Assembly (NCBI RefSeq): GCF_018139145.2
Contig: NC_059471.1
Location: forward strand, 206,541,494 to 206,605,493
DNA from: Gymnogyps californianus
Taxonomy: Eukaryota > Chordata > Aves > Accipitriformes > Cathartidae
Length of the DNA stretch: 64,000 nt
Direction: 5' to 3'
Positions within the stretch are counted from its first letter, which is position 1; each line of letters begins with the position of its first letter. The position numbers and the translations under genes are program-made. This document shows positions 24,001-38,070 of the stretch, one piece after another. The notes under the pieces were generated by a model. That model was not told the origin of the DNA, searched no databases, and worked only from the letters and a program-made list of their open reading frames with translations.

Positions 24001-27000
24001 CCTTCCCGAGCAGTGAGCGTGCACTGGGCAGCTCCAGTCAGTGTCCCCAGCAGCAGGGCTATATGGTGCAGTCCCTCCCAAAGCTTGGGATGTGCTAGGA
24101 CTAGGGAGCTCTTTGAATGCAAGGCTAATTTTGCTGTGTTGAGTACATTACGAATAGCTTCAACAGGAGCAAAAAACTTTGAAGCTATTCCTAAACAAGA
24201 TTGTCTCTAGTTTTAGGTATGGAAGATGCCCGCATTCTGGAAACAGGGTTTCACAGGGTGGTCTGTCAGGAATAATAATGCCTGGTGAACGCTGAACTTC
24301 CCAAGGAGCAAAATGTTGAAATGGCAGGTTTAACAACAGAGGAAGTGTTGAAATAACACAGTGTTTCAACACCTTTTCTGTCATCCTGAGTACTTGGCAT
24401 GCAAAGATAACAGCTGTTTCTGAGACATTTGTGAAGATCTTTGGTTGTAGTCTTCCCTTATGGAGGAGTGAAAAGAGTGTGATAGTGGCAGTTTTTAAAT
24501 TTGTAGTGAGATCTGTTCTTGTGAAAAGCACCTGATCGGCAGAACAGGAGATGCACGTCTCTTTTAGGAAGACGGTAGGGTTTTGTTGCTGAGGCAACAG
24601 TGGTACATGGGAAATGTAGATTCAACTTTTGACTCCAGCGCAGATTTTCTGTGTATCCTTAGGATCAGTTAGGCATTGACTCAGTAAAGCAACTTGATTT
24701 TCTGATGGTGTGATTGATAGTATGTGTTTAAAGACGTGGTCAAATGAGGACCTTTTTTCCGTCCACGTACTTTGTCTATGTTATTTGTAAGCCATGTAAG
24801 CTCCTCAGGACCAGAACCGTCTCTCACTGTGTGTTTGTGCACATGCCTAAAACAAAACAGGTCCCTGGTCAGGTCCCAGGGTGCTATCATAACACACAAA
24901 TTAACAGTAGTGGTAAAAACACATAAAGCTCATTCAAGTTAATGGAAAAACTGCTTTATCCTTTTAGGTGTTTGGTTTTTTTCCTTTGAAAAGCCAAATT
25001 CCACGATGAAAACTCCACTGAATATAAGTTCAAACAAAATTTAATGCCTAGATTGTCAGCAGATCCATTGGATCAGGCCCTCGTGCTGCCAGGACTTCAC
25101 CTGTCATGGCTTGGAGCAATCATGTGCCTGAGGGGGTTGGAAGTTGTGTTGCCATGGTTATGTAGCTCCCGACTTTCTTTTAATAACCCAGACAAGACAT
25201 TTGTTAATGTTCACTACTGATAATGGGAAGTTATAGAAAAAAATAACTCCCATGGGCTTTGGATTTTGTTCTGCAATGTGCAAAGAAACATCAGGTGAAA
25301 AAATAGCAACAACTCATCCACACAAGCTAGGAGCTACTCAAAACCAGCAAAATGTGGCTCTCATGCCATTGCTTGTGAACAGCTCAAAAGTCAAAGCACA
25401 ATGCATCTGCTACTGTTGTAAATGAACCTATCCCAGTCTAGAGTATTTACCTTTGGTGGCAAATTTGTGAAGAGCATCATGATATAGGAAGTGTTACTAT
25501 TGCATTCAATGGTCCATTCTTTGTCTGTGATTGCATCACATTCCAGGGATCCTAATGAAAATAGACACTATACCTACGAATAATATGTTGAGAGAGGCTT
25601 TTATTCATCTTCTGCATGAGGGTATGTCAAGATCCTTGTTTTCTGTAGTCAATTGAACAGTAACTGATGTTAATGATCAGAACATGAAGTTACCAACATG
25701 GCTCTCAGGGCTTTTAAAAGTAGTGCTGCAGGGTGAGTGATTCAATGTTAATATCAATTATCTTTTCTATGTTACAAGGGCCGTTACAAAGGAAATAAAT
25801 TGGCTTTGTGCATACACTGAGGTTTGCAATTTGTTGAGGAAAGATGTATTCTCAAGATCTGAAAATCTATTTTAAAATAAGAGATAAAAACAAATTTATA
25901 CAAACAAGTTAGCGACTTTTATGATTCCAGATCAGAAATTTTGTTGCATGAGAAGCCTTAAAGAGCATTTAAATACATTCTGAAAAAGTAACATTGAAAA
26001 AATGAATGCAGTACCTGTCAAAGTTCATGATAGCTGATGGCAAAAATGGAATTGGGAAGATCTGGTTTGTACTATCAATGCCATCACATTCCCTGGTGAT
26101 CTTCAGGGTGCCACTTAGGTGAAAGTGGTCACACTTTTCACCTTGATTTTTCAGAAGAATTGAAACAAGTATAACTTAAGCTGGGGTTGTTCAGCAACCT
26201 CGAGAATCAAACCTCACCTTTACATGGAGTTAGAAACCATATTTGAAAATTATACTTCAAGCATCTGATTTTAGACAGACACATTTGATATTATTACCTG
26301 TATGACTGAAGTTTCTCCAATAATGATGAGTAACGATGGGCAATAATGGGTCATTTTCAAGTGTGACTATTTTCTTTTTTCTGCAGTGCACTGCAGTGTT
26401 TGTGTGCAAGGAGTTACAGAAGTGCAAAATAGTATTTGATATCATAATCGTTTCAAATTACTTTATCATAACATTAACGGAATTCAGGAAATGCAGATCC
26501 AGCTACTCTTTTAGGATTTGATTTGATTACACACTTGAGGAAGAGCCTAATTTATAGCCTATAAGCTGTATCATTAAAATTAATGGTTTCAATGATAGCT
26601 TTAAGTATTAGTGACCATCCATAGGAATTACAGGAGTGATGCAAATACCTGAATACAGGTTTTGGCTTGTGAAGAATGTACCATATTAAACCCATATTTT
26701 AGTAGTGATATAAAATGACCATTATCAGAGCCTGGTTTAAAAGTTGCTGAAACTGTTTTCAGTAGAAATGGAAATGTTTTCATTATGTTGAACAGATTAA
26801 GGAAGGTAAATCTTCAAATGCTAATTCATGGATAGCTACTCGTGGCTCATAATCTTGTCCTAAAATTTTTAGAAGTAAGATTATCCTTTCACTGAAAGAC
26901 AAACTACAGTTACCAGTGTTCACGTGTGATCATTGAAAATGTTTAGGAACTTTCTTAGAGTGATTACAGTTTATTAGTCTTCATCACAAAAAAGTAATCA

Positions 27001-30000
27001 GTATTCTTATTTGTGTGGTACTGAGACATTACATGACATGTAAATATCTCATTTATCATTTAATACCTGCTACTTCCAGACCTGTATGCCATCTGACTCT
27101 GTACAGAATTTAAATACAATGTTTCAGGGTAGGACCTGTACTACTTTTCTAAGATCCAGAGATGCCAAATCAATAATTGTGTACTTAAACCAGTCACATT
27201 TTAATCAATATCTCAGCTGCGCAGTTGTGAAACCTTAAATATACTACAACATTATTTCCCCAAATGATAAAATTTTGCTTGAAAGGAATTCTGAATTTGT
27301 AAAGTTTCTGTTTCTGGTAGTGATGCTGGCTTTGAGAGTGCTAAAATGATCATCTAAAATGAAGAAATGGTTACGTGCCATGTTACATGACGAGGATACT
27401 ACCAAATGTCACAACATCTTCTGAAGATAGGATGGGTCAAGAGTTAAGGAAAGCAATAAGGGCATCTCTAGGCTACAGTTTCAGAGAGATAAATAGATAC
27501 ATGCAGGAAAGTAATTGCTTTTGAGTCCAACCACTAATGTCTATTCCTTCGAGAAGAAAAGACAGAAATTATGTCTGGGGCAATTACATAGCTAGATTAT
27601 ACACATGGAGATTTAAGATTTATTCCAGTCTGAGACCCTGAAAGAAGGATTACCCTAAAAATTGAAGGTGGGATTGAAGACAGGCACGTGGGAGCTGCAG
27701 AAAAGAGTACTGCAGAGGAGATGCTTGAGATGGCATGTGGATCCCCCATCAAGCCTTACTAACGTGTTCCTGCTGAATGGAATTCATTGATGTGATAGAT
27801 TTGATCCTGGGAGAAACCTTCCCTTTTCTTGTCTCTGAAAGTCAAGTTAGAGTTGGTAAATCTCACAAATGAAAAGATATAATCTGTTACAGTTTCAACA
27901 GGTAGAGCAGAATTTGTTCCCCACGTCAGACTATTTGTGTTCTTGAATTCTGGTTGTTCTCGTAAGAGACAGAGCTTGCAGGTGTGAGTCCTCTCATGGT
28001 GTGGGTGGAATTGGACTTGGCTCTTATCTAGTCATGAAACCACATAACCGAAAAATAATCTTTATTTTTCCTGGGTTATCACCTAGTTGCAAGGCTCAGT
28101 GCACACACATGAATGTTTTCCCAGGGACCAGGTTGCAGAAGGAACATGTGGCTGTGGGGGGGGGAAGAGTGGGACTGCCCTGTTCAGAAGGGCAAAGCAT
28201 GGGAAGGCACTTCCAGCCTTCGTGCTTTAAGAGAAAGTAGGAATGGCTGTACCAGCTCAGATCTAAGTGCCACATGGCCCAGTGCAGTATTTGCAGCGGC
28301 GGACAATTCTTAATTTCTTGGACACGCATCAGAGCTAGGACAGCACATGCTCTCTCAAGTCTAGCGATTTTTGATTCAGGTACTTCATTGACTCCATACT
28401 GAAGGTGACTGCTGGCACGTGTCTGTTAGTACCAAGTAGAGAGTAGCTCTGGCTGGAGCTGAGTTAGCTATCCAAGTAAGGAGCTTGTAAGGTGCTCTGG
28501 GGTCAGATGGGATTTATGAGATACCCCTGTGGGTCCTATTACTTTTAGGTGGCTCTTTGCTGACACAATTCTTATCATTGGCACAACTTTGAATTTCTCC
28601 AAGGATAAGGAGCCAAAGAACATAAACTTTAGGACATTACAGTGCTCAGTGCTACAGTGACTATTTTATTTTATTTTTCCTTGGAACAAGCTGTACCCCT
28701 AATGAAACATCTTAAACCTGATAATAAATATCCCCTTTCATGACATAGGCATTAATTACTTCTTCAAATGAGCAGGTTTTGAAGTTCAAGTACTGAGATC
28801 TAGTTCTGAATCAAAAGGTAACATTCATCTCTTCGAAAGGGACCAGAAGTAGATTAATGAGTGATGAGAACGTAATTTACTAAGAGAGAAGTATTGTTTG
28901 AGCTGCTCTGAGAGAAGAAACATTCTCTAAGGCCAGATTCACCTAAGCTTTTAAGTACTGATCAACACTGAAGAATTGTGTTCAATGAGACATTTCGCAT
29001 GCTTAAAGTGAGATTTTGTTAATTACCTAGTTGAGCTGGAGTCAAGAATACTTTGCAATCAATAGCATAATGAAGAGTTTAAGAGAAGCATAAGAAATAT
29101 TTCCTACTAGTCAAGGAGAAGTTTGAACAACAGATGCAGAAGCCAATGCAAAGTCCTGAAATCCAAAGAGAAGATGGTGCAAATTACAGTCTGGAAGGAA
29201 TTATATGAACTTGACAAAGAAATTTACTTTTTTTTAATTGAGACAAACTTATGGATATTTCAGAACCAATAAACATCAATTTGTAAAATAATGATTTACT
29301 CATCTCAGTCACAATAGACTTAATCAAGCTGTTCAGAGAGCTCAAGCAGTTCATAAAGCTCTGTCCTTTCTCTCCTGAAAAAGCTGATTCTGGGATGTTT
29401 ACCAAAGAGAAGGTATTGAAAAATGTCAAGAATGTTTCATGTAGAAATGCAATAAAAATATATGATACACAATTTCACAATATTTTTTTTTCTTAAAAAT
29501 TATGAAAGCAATTTCTCTAAATAATTGAAAAATTCTGGTTCAACAAAAAATAAGGAAAAAACCTCTAATTTTGTTACTCTTTATTTTGTAAAAAGATGGA
29601 AATCTGAAGTTCATTAAAAACCGCAGTTTTTTCTGATGGTGTTTTCCAGTTGAAAATGCTTCTCCTATAACAAGAGGTTATTCAATATCAAAGCAATTTA
29701 AGCATCTTCCCCCTCCCAGATATGTAAAACCATTAATGACCATTATATCTCTACATCGTGTCCCTATCTATCTCAGGTATGCAACATGATTTCTCTCATG
29801 GCACAGCGATCTCCCCTCATTCTGAGAGACCACAACTATCCATGGCCCCTTTGGTATTTCACAGGTAACAGTCAAACTGAGAGCTGTCTTTGATACAAAA
29901 CAAATCTGGATAGAAATTTTAAATTAGTCATTGTTAGCTGTTTAATTGCTTAATATATGCATGTTGATTTGAAAGCTGATTATGTAGGTTTATAGGTGTC

Positions 30001-33000
30001 TCCAATGTTTGTGCCTCCACGTTTGATCTTTGTCACTTGTGGTTGTTTTACATATGCAAAATCTAACTGAATGATTTTGGTTTACATTATTTACATTTAA
30101 AAAGAAAAGAGATACAAGGATATTATTTCACAAATAACATAACTAAATTGCATATGTCTTACCTTCAGCCTTTTGCTGGAGCACCTGGGACTGTTAAGTC
30201 TTCTCAACTCTTTTCCGAAGCCAGAGCAGCACCTTTGGCTGCGGTTCCATTGGTAACAGAGCTGATTTAAGCAGTGCCCATCACTGCTTGCTCTGTTGCT
30301 GTACCACCCTTTGTTATGGCAGCGTGGCTTTTGTCGAGCATGTAGTGAACCAGATCAGGAGCTGATAACCAGGAACAAATAAGTGTTTTTGGTTGGATGA
30401 TTGCTGGATTTTCTTTCAGAGTTATTTTGACTGTGGCTCCATTCCATCACCAGGGTCACTGCCCTGTTCACAGAGCAGTTGCTGTTCACAAACTGGTAAA
30501 CAAGTGCAACTGAGGAGGCGGCGGTGTTACACTCAAAATTTTATTTATGGGCAAAGAGGAAGCACACTACATATATGTAAATCCAAGAATTTATTGTTAG
30601 TATAATGGAAATCTTAACAGTCTAATTCAAGTATCATTATTACTCTGGATCTATTTGTTGCATTAAAAAGAGAGTAATAGTGCAATTAGAGTACTTCTGT
30701 GCAGAAAAAGTCTCAGTAATAATACAATTAAAATGTTAACACACAGTTCTTAGTTTTCTATGCTTTTCTTGGGGAAGACTCACCCTTGCATTTCTTCTCT
30801 GAACTTACAGTCAGCACCTTTGTTCTGTTGGAGAGGATAAGACCATAAGCCATCAGCCTCCAGACTCATTCACTGGAAAGAATCCAATGTTGATGTTGCT
30901 GGTTTCTTCCTCCTTACTGTACCTGTTTTTATACATTTACTAACACACATTTGCACCTTTCCCTTTGTTCATTGTTCTACATCTCCACATTACATCCAAA
31001 CTTACTATCCATGGTGCTCTTTATGTTAGATACTACTGTTTTCTTCCCTTTGTTACCATTAAAACCAGTTCTGTCCAGCTCCAGGTCTGCATTGCTTTGC
31101 CTGCTGATGAGTGGTTTATAGCCATGGGCACCCCAGTGCCAGCCTGTGCCCCATCTCTTATCGTCCCAGACTTGCACTCTTCTATTCTACATCCTGCCTC
31201 TCCACTTCGCAGGGTCTCTGCTATTGTAGCAGGCTTGTATTTCTCTACATGACGTCATTGTGTTAGAGTTGTAAATATCTCATTGTACACAGAATAACTG
31301 CTCATTACAACTATCTGTATAAAACCATGGTTGTACCACACAAAGATAAGCAAAAGTAGAACAAAGTAGCCATAGACACCTTAGAGCTGCAGGCAGGTCA
31401 AGAAAAGTTCAGGCAGAGCAGACCTGGCAAACCTCAGTCCTTACGGCCTCTAACTTAGCGATGGCAATGCTGTATTGCAGGGCTGCGAGGTTACAGCGGT
31501 GAGGAGGGAGTGAATAGAGAAGCTGCTGGGTTAGGGGCTGTTGAAGCCAGCTCTGTGCAAGAGAAAATTTCCATGGCGGTTTGGTTTTAAATCTAAGACT
31601 ATCTGTTATAAAACAGCTTGCTTTTAAATCTATCCGTTGTAAAACCTGGTAGCTGCTCTATAATAATGTAGGTGCTAGTGATTCTGCATCAGCTCATACA
31701 GACTGAATATGTCCTAATTTCTTAGTAGAAAAGCATTTAGTACACATGGAAAAGGTGTGAATTCATTGGCCAGGCAGCTTGAACAGCTTCTTTCAAAGCT
31801 CTCTCCCTCTGAGATGCACATTCTCACTCTCTCTTGTGACAGCACCGGCAGTCACCCAGCCAACAAAAGCAGGGACCTAATCCAGGTGATCCCACCAAGG
31901 TGAGAGACTCAACTGAATCAAGTCCCTGACCTTGCCTTCAGCTCAGTTACAAAAGCTTAGGTGATCACAGACGGGGTAGTTGGAGTAATTCGCCAGGGTC
32001 AGGGGCAAAGATGGGACTGCTTGTTCTGGCAGGTTCTTAAACTGCTGTGACACTCCACCTAAAGCTTAACAAGAAGCTATTGAGGATGGCTTTTTGGCTA
32101 CCACACTATCTACCTGGAAGCTTATGGGCATTTTTAGCTGAGTTTCTTTACCCTGTACATGTTGTGCAGATATAAACACACAGCTATGTCTCCTTTCCAC
32201 TGTTTCTCTCCTCTTTTTTTTCAGGACATGAGATATTAAAGCTGGCTTGAGGCCTGTTAGCAGCAGATCAAAATATCGTAGCTAGATGAGGGAATAACTA
32301 ATCTTGTCTAAAAATAGCATGTCAGTTCAAAAATGCTAAAAAAAAATGTTGGATGAACTTTGCATTAATTAGGGCTTCTCCATAGCATGAATCAAAGACA
32401 AATGCAATATGAAATGTGGGCATTAAAAAATGCTCTGGGCTATATGCTAAAAATAAATTATCTTTTTAAGCTATAACTGTATATGGATGCTATTTTGAAC
32501 CACAGTGTAAGTGCTACGGGAATATTACTCAAAACTCATGCTGCCCTGTAGGGAATCAAATGTTCTTTAAATGGCTCTAGCGGTCTAAGCAAAGGACTAA
32601 TGTGTGAGGAAGGCACATCTCCAAGCAAGGTGATTCTGAGTCAGCAGCTCACTGAGTCTTAAACACTAAGAAAAACACAGTCCTGCTCTCCCTCCGTGAT
32701 GACTGCTGGGTGTAATGTACAGAGGATGGGAGAGGCTGAACTTCAGAAAGAAGAATGCCATTAAGACTGTCTATTAGTTCCTTTAGAGACTGGAAATGTG
32801 AAGTATAGCTATTAGCAAATGTGATGTGGGGTTGCGGTTTGCATCAAAACTGTTTTGTGGTAAAAGCACTTCAGTTCTCACTCTCTCATTAACAAATGCA
32901 AGGAGCACATTTCAAATATACTACATTAAAAAAATCTACTGTCTTAACAACCCTGGCAATGAAGGGTCAACGTACAAGTATTGCCGCCTTCTGTCCAATA

Positions 33001-33520
33001 TCGTGCTTTAGGAGATAGTTACATGAGATGTAGTTTTTGGTGGTGAAGCTGGCTTTGAAAGTTCCCGTTCCCCTCTGTCAAAGCCAGATTTGACTATTTA
33101 TCATGCTGTCCTGGCACAATCAGCTGTGTTTTCAGTTGTGCCAGTTAACTATTTGTGGTGGTGTGCTGTAGACAGGTGCACTGAAATTTGGCTTAAAAAA
33201 CCCCCAACAAACCTTTTATTCTTGGAGTGCTGTCTTTGACCGGATCCCTTTCATGAGCTTGGGCCATGGGCAGTTGCCCTGGCACAGTTGTGCTACACTG
33301 CTCTGAAAATGGAGTAACCAATGGCAGGATTTCAATTACATTCAGCAAATGCTTCCTCCTTTCCTTTTAATTATTTCAGAAATAACATATTTCACTTCAG
33401 CTAGGGTTTGTGTATGCTTATTTTACCAGTAAATTTGGTGCGGTGAAAGAATTTTTAATATAAGCAAAAGCAACAATGAAATAAGCTCGAGCTTCCACTC
33501 AGAATAGATGTTAGCTCTGT
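21071..33520. other. Unique non-coding sequence, no gene seen
   Basis: This is about 12 kb with no recognised gene, RNA gene or clear transposable element. It includes a 16-bp perfect palindrome (26381-26396), a G9 run (28156-28164) and short words near 24928-24955 and 25238-25262 ('caagttaatgg', 'ctcccatgggctttgga') that may be shreds of the ancient sauropsid repeat. The longest frame, 24160-24597 on the minus strand (145 codons), has no recognisable features. Confidence 0.65.
26381..26396. repeat. 16-bp perfect palindrome
   Basis: CTGCAGTGCACTGCAG is its own reverse complement. It contains two PstI-type CTGCAG words around GTGCAC. It is isolated, with no larger inverted repeat around it. 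Confidence 0.95.
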
Positions 33521-33553
33521 ATTATTATTATTATTATCATCATCACCATCATC
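33521..33553 (+). repeat. ATT/ATC trinucleotide microsatellite
   Basis: About six ATT units pass into ATC/ACC units (33521-33553), giving a slightly interrupted trinucleotide array. Read on the minus strand it produces a run of Asp and Asn codons in a spurious frame. Confidence 0.93.
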
Positions 33554-33699
33554 TATTCTAAACTCTTGAATAATACATGCCATAAAGCTTTCCTGAATAG
33601 ATTTTCTTGAATTAAATATTCCTTTTACAAAAGAAAGAAAAAAAGCAAACAAAACCCAACAACGTAACAATATACCTAACAGTAATCTTGTTAGGTTAT

Positions 33700-34130
33700 C
33701 TCAGTGGTTAATTATCCCTCTTCTTAAAATTCTCACCTTTTATTTCTGAATCTGAACTTTCCTTGCTTCAATTTGCAGTCACTGGATCTTCTTTTATCTT
33801 TATCTACAAGGTTGATGAGCCAGCTACAATCAGATTGGTACCCAAATTAGAATTTACAGCCCATAATCAAATCATCTTTTTTTTTTTTTAAACTAAATGG
33901 AAAAAAACCTTTGAAGATTTCATTGCAGGCAATGTTTTCCAATCCTTCAATCGTCCTGAACCCTCTCCATTCTTTAGTTCTTCAATCCTATATGGCAGGA
34001 ATAGTCATAATATTCTAGTAACAGCAGTACTGCTGCTAAACCGCTGATATAATCTCTACACAAATCCAGTATTTTCTCCTTATATATCAGAGAATCACAT
34101 TAGTCCTTTCACCCAATGCACCCTTGAAGG
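33700..34130 (-). repeat. Old CR1 LINE fragment (3' UTR-proximal part)
   Basis: The plus strand carries successive words of inverted old CR1: 'ggttaattatccctc', 'cttcaatttgcagtcactgg', 'atctttatctacaaggtt', 'ccataatcaaatcatc', 'ttttccaatccttcaatcgt', 'ctgaaccctctccattctt', 'atattctagtaacagc' and 'agaatcacattagtccttt'. Their order matches the CR1 class well preserved in turtles, so the element is on the minus strand. Both ends are worn away, with small indels and a T-rich expansion near 33880. Confidence 0.85.
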
Positions 34131-37100
34131 CGATCAGATAGTTGGTTAACAATGATTGCTCCTGTCTGACTTGCTGTTACTTGTAGGGCCAGGAAGATGC
34201 AACATTTTCTGCCCCTGCAACTTGCTCTCTGCCTTCTCTGAGAGCACAACAGCATCCCATGAACCAGGTCTAAACTGTAGAATTCCTGAAGAGCCATCCT
34301 GCACTATACAAGTGCTATTATCTCCAAAACTTTGTTTCAAATTATTGTATCTTGAAGAAAAGAAAAAAGGGGAGGTAAGTTAGAGAAAAGAGGAGAGAAG
34401 GAAGAAAGAAATCAAGGCAGTTGAACGAGAGCTATATGTGTGCCACTGCATAAACCCACACAGAGAGATTATATACCTTCCCTATACCTTCCCTTTGATT
34501 CCTTTATACACCGCAGACTGCAGGCTGCCCGATATATTCCAGGCAACAGAAAGCATGACTATCTCTAGACTTCATTTCTACAATTCTTTTGACTATTTGA
34601 AAAAACAGAGATGAACATACATCTTTATCTTCTCAAACTCTTCTCAAATGTCTCACATCATAGAGTAGCAACAGTAGTTATTACTTGCTTATGTTCCCTT
34701 CTACTCTTCCAGTCCAATGTGGAATAAACAGACCTCAACACTCGAACGCAGAGTAGGAGTAACATATTTTGTAATTATCTGAAATCCATTAGCATTTCCA
34801 TTTTCTAGGCCTAAAACTGCTATGTTGAAATCCTGGCAGATTGTTTTGGTAAGCCCTTCTGCTTTGGGGACAAGTTGTTTTTTGATGCCATGGCATATGA
34901 CTATCCAGCTCCTGGGAGTAGCCGGCTTCAGCCACTGGGATCACGTACTAGCTGTTTCATTCTGGTGCCTTCCACTGCTAATGAGCTTGGCCTTGGGTTT
35001 GAAATAAAAGTGACAGACACATATGACTGAAGAGGCTATGGAAGGCTTGCATTTTCCATTTTGAAGACAGTTTTTCTTCTTCATTTGGCTAGTGGTGTTG
35101 TATCACATATTATTTAGTGCAATCATTCTGGATTTCCCAATATGAGTTATTCCAGGCCTGATCTAGGCTCTGCTCCTTGGACTGTTCATATACTTGACAT
35201 CTTATATTCACTGGATTAAAAATTAGAGGTCTGTGGAGTGGATTCATAGGTTTCCACCTTTCCAGGTGAAAGCCCTAGCTATCAACCTGCCTTCTCTACA
35301 TTTATTCCTGACTGTACAACATCCTAGTTTCGACAGAACAGAGTATATCCTGACTTGGTGTAAGCAGCCTGGTAAGGCAAATAGAGCCTTAAAATTTGGC
35401 AAAATTTTATTTCAGCTGCTAGAATAATTTGTTAATGCTTATGTTAGGGCATGTGACTAGGTCAGATTTCAGTGGTTTGCACAAAATATGACAGAACCAT
35501 GCCCTGTTTCAGCAGTTTTTTAACTTGAAGTTCAATTATTTCTCCCTGCCAAAATAAAGTCCAACATAGAATTCTTGTATACAGGGGTGTAACAAGCTCT
35601 GAATTAGGAAATGGCCATCTGTAATAGAGATTCCAAGAGTGTGCACCCGTCAATTGAGAGGCAGGGTGCTGTGATAATCTGGCCTTTTTATCTGTATGTT
35701 CTTAGAGAAAGTCATCTTCTCCCTTTTAGTATGGAGGTCACAAGCAGAGACCAGTAAATACTGCCAATCTTGTGCTCCACCTCGTGTATTGGCATATATT
35801 AGGCAGCAAAGAGGTCAAAGTAGTCGAGAAAGGTGTCATGCTGGAAATGAGTAGGGGCAGAGCTTCATGTGCTTGGGAACTTAAAAATTAAAACCTGAGG
35901 CATTATGGAGCTTTGGCAACTGCAGAGTTAGGCAGCATTTAAGTGCAGAATTCTCAGAATCATGGATTTGAAGCTGTGCTCTTCAATCCTGTCTAAATCC
36001 ACGTTCAGCACCTACATCCATTGTGGGGCCAAGACCTTGGCTGTTAAAGCCTCACAAAAAATTACTGGGTCTTTGGTATAAGTCAAATGGGATTTTGGTC
36101 CCCAGCCCTAAAAGCATAGATCATCTTTGAAAACAGGATCTATTCTTTTCTGTGACTGCTGCTTTGAAAACAGAGAATAAAATAATTATTATACCTGTAT
36201 GTGTAAAGCAATACTATTTCAACTTTTCAATAAATTCCTGTTAAAATATGCAAAGGGATTAAAAATCTGTCTAGCTCTGACAACAATGAAAAATATATGC
36301 TATCAGTGCTGTAGAATTACATGCAAAAATTACTAGTGATACGCTGTATTACAATTAGGCATTAGAATTAGTACAATCCATGATCTAGTGTGCATGGAGA
36401 GGGAAGTCATAATAAATCAGGCACATCAGTAATTGGGAAAATTTCAACTTGCTTTATTCAGTAGAATAAAATTTGTGCATGATTAACCAAGAAGCTGGGA
36501 ATTACAGAAAAACTGAATTCTAGGATTGCAGGGTTCCAGCAGCAGAGGACAGTAAGTATTGCATAATCAGCATAATTTTTCTTGAAGAAAACTTCTTCCA
36601 AGATGTTAACAGAGGTTTTAGAAGGGAGAATACTCTCAATATTATATATGAACCGTGTTTTGGCAGGAAATCTTCGATAAGTTATATTTTAAGTGAGGGA
36701 AGTCAAAATATTTTGGAAGTGTTAAGAGATGAGTGCAGTAATGTATATTATAAATGAAGAAGATGCAGAGAGAAGAAAGAACAAAGATGAGCGGATGAAA
36801 AAACCCACAGGTTTTGTTATCCATGAGTGCTGATCAGATGAGCACCACCTAGAATAGGTGCTAACTGGGTACATGTTGGGGTGAACGCTAACCCAAGAAG
36901 GAGGATGGGTACAAATGAAACCCAGAATCATGGAAAAGATGAAGAAAGAAAAAAAATAGAAGTGAAGAATTTTCACAAATGAAGGAGAGATTGCGATCAG
37001 ACAGAGCTGAAGAAGGGAAGAAAGGAAGTAGTCCTAGAAGAAAGGAAAGTAGGACAACAGAAACCAAAAATTAAAACACTGTTCCTGAGTGCAATGAGGA

Positions 37101-37544
37101 ATATAAACAGTGAAAGATTGTTTATCTAGCTACCAGACTGGACATACACAGAGAAAAGATACTGACACACACTAATGCAATGCAACAAAACAAAAACATT
37201 ACTGGTGAATGAAATGAAACAGAATATTACAGGGGTGTCAGAAATATGGCAGAAAAGAAGTTTGACTAAGACACAGGGTAAGAACTATTCAGGAAAGGTT
37301 GGAATAAAGATACACATGATAGGTGGTTTTGCATATTAGTCATACAACAAACTGGAGGGGTAAGTGATAACACAGGTAAAACAATTTCTCTGGTTCAGAT
37401 TGCTTTGCGGATGGCAATACTAAGAGTCTGCAATAGGCCTTCAGGATAGGATCCATTAAGATAAAATTTCTGTAGAATAGAGAGAAAGGACTGTGCATAA
37501 TATTTTAAGAGTTGACCATAGGTAAAGTCCAATTTGAAATCCAA
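34131..37544. other. Non-coding sequence, no gene seen
   Basis: No gene or firm repeat was recognised. The first few hundred bases may continue the CR1 fragment upstream, but I cannot align them. From about 36700 to 37080 the plus strand is markedly purine-rich (many AGAAG/GGAAG words), which accounts for the hydrophobic spurious frames on the minus strand. Confidence 0.6.
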
Positions 37545-38070
37545 TTTTTAACCAATTATTCACTCATCTTGGAGTTATTACTTGTTATTCTTATTTCATT
37601 ACATTAAGGAACATGATGCTAGATAATGTCAGAAAACTTATTAATATCAAGCCATATCACATATTTTTCTTTTGTTCTTATATAATAAGGTATTTAATGA
37701 AACTAGAGAGGTTTCATATTAATTTTCTTGACAAAATCATGTTGGTTGTTGTTTATCATTTAATTATCTTTTGGACACTCACAAATTGAACCTTTAATAA
37801 GTTTTCCAGTATATTTCAAGATTTGAAACTAGGCTGATTAGATCTGTATTTCACTGAGTCCTCCTTTCTCCCCATTAGTTTGGAGATAGGGAATTTGGTA
37901 GTCCTTTTCCAGTCCTCAAGATATAATCTGTCTGTCACAACTTCTTAAAGATAGTAATCAGAGCTTATTTTGTCTATTTCCTTAATCATCCAAGGATGAA
38001 TTACATCTGGCCATGCCTACTTGAATACATCTATGTCAGCTAAATATTCTGTAAGCTGTTTTTCTTAGTC
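37545..38070 (-). repeat. Old CR1 LINE fragment (3' part of the coding region)
   Basis: The plus strand follows the inverted CR1 consensus in order: 'ccaattattcactcatctt', 'atatcaagccatatcacat', 'ttcttgacaaaatcatgttg', 'ttatcatttaattatctttt', 'ccagtatatttcaagat', 'aaactaggctgattagatct', 'ccaaggatgaattacatctg' and 'cttgaatacatctatgtcagc'. In intact CR1 this lies in the reverse-transcriptase coding region. Here it is on the minus strand and broken by numerous substitutions and small indels, so it encodes nothing. Confidence 0.85.

Noticed and set aside
35945..36005. 'tcagaatcatggatttgaag' resembling a CR1 terminal region
   Set aside because: The sequence after it does not follow any CR1 3' consensus I can recall.
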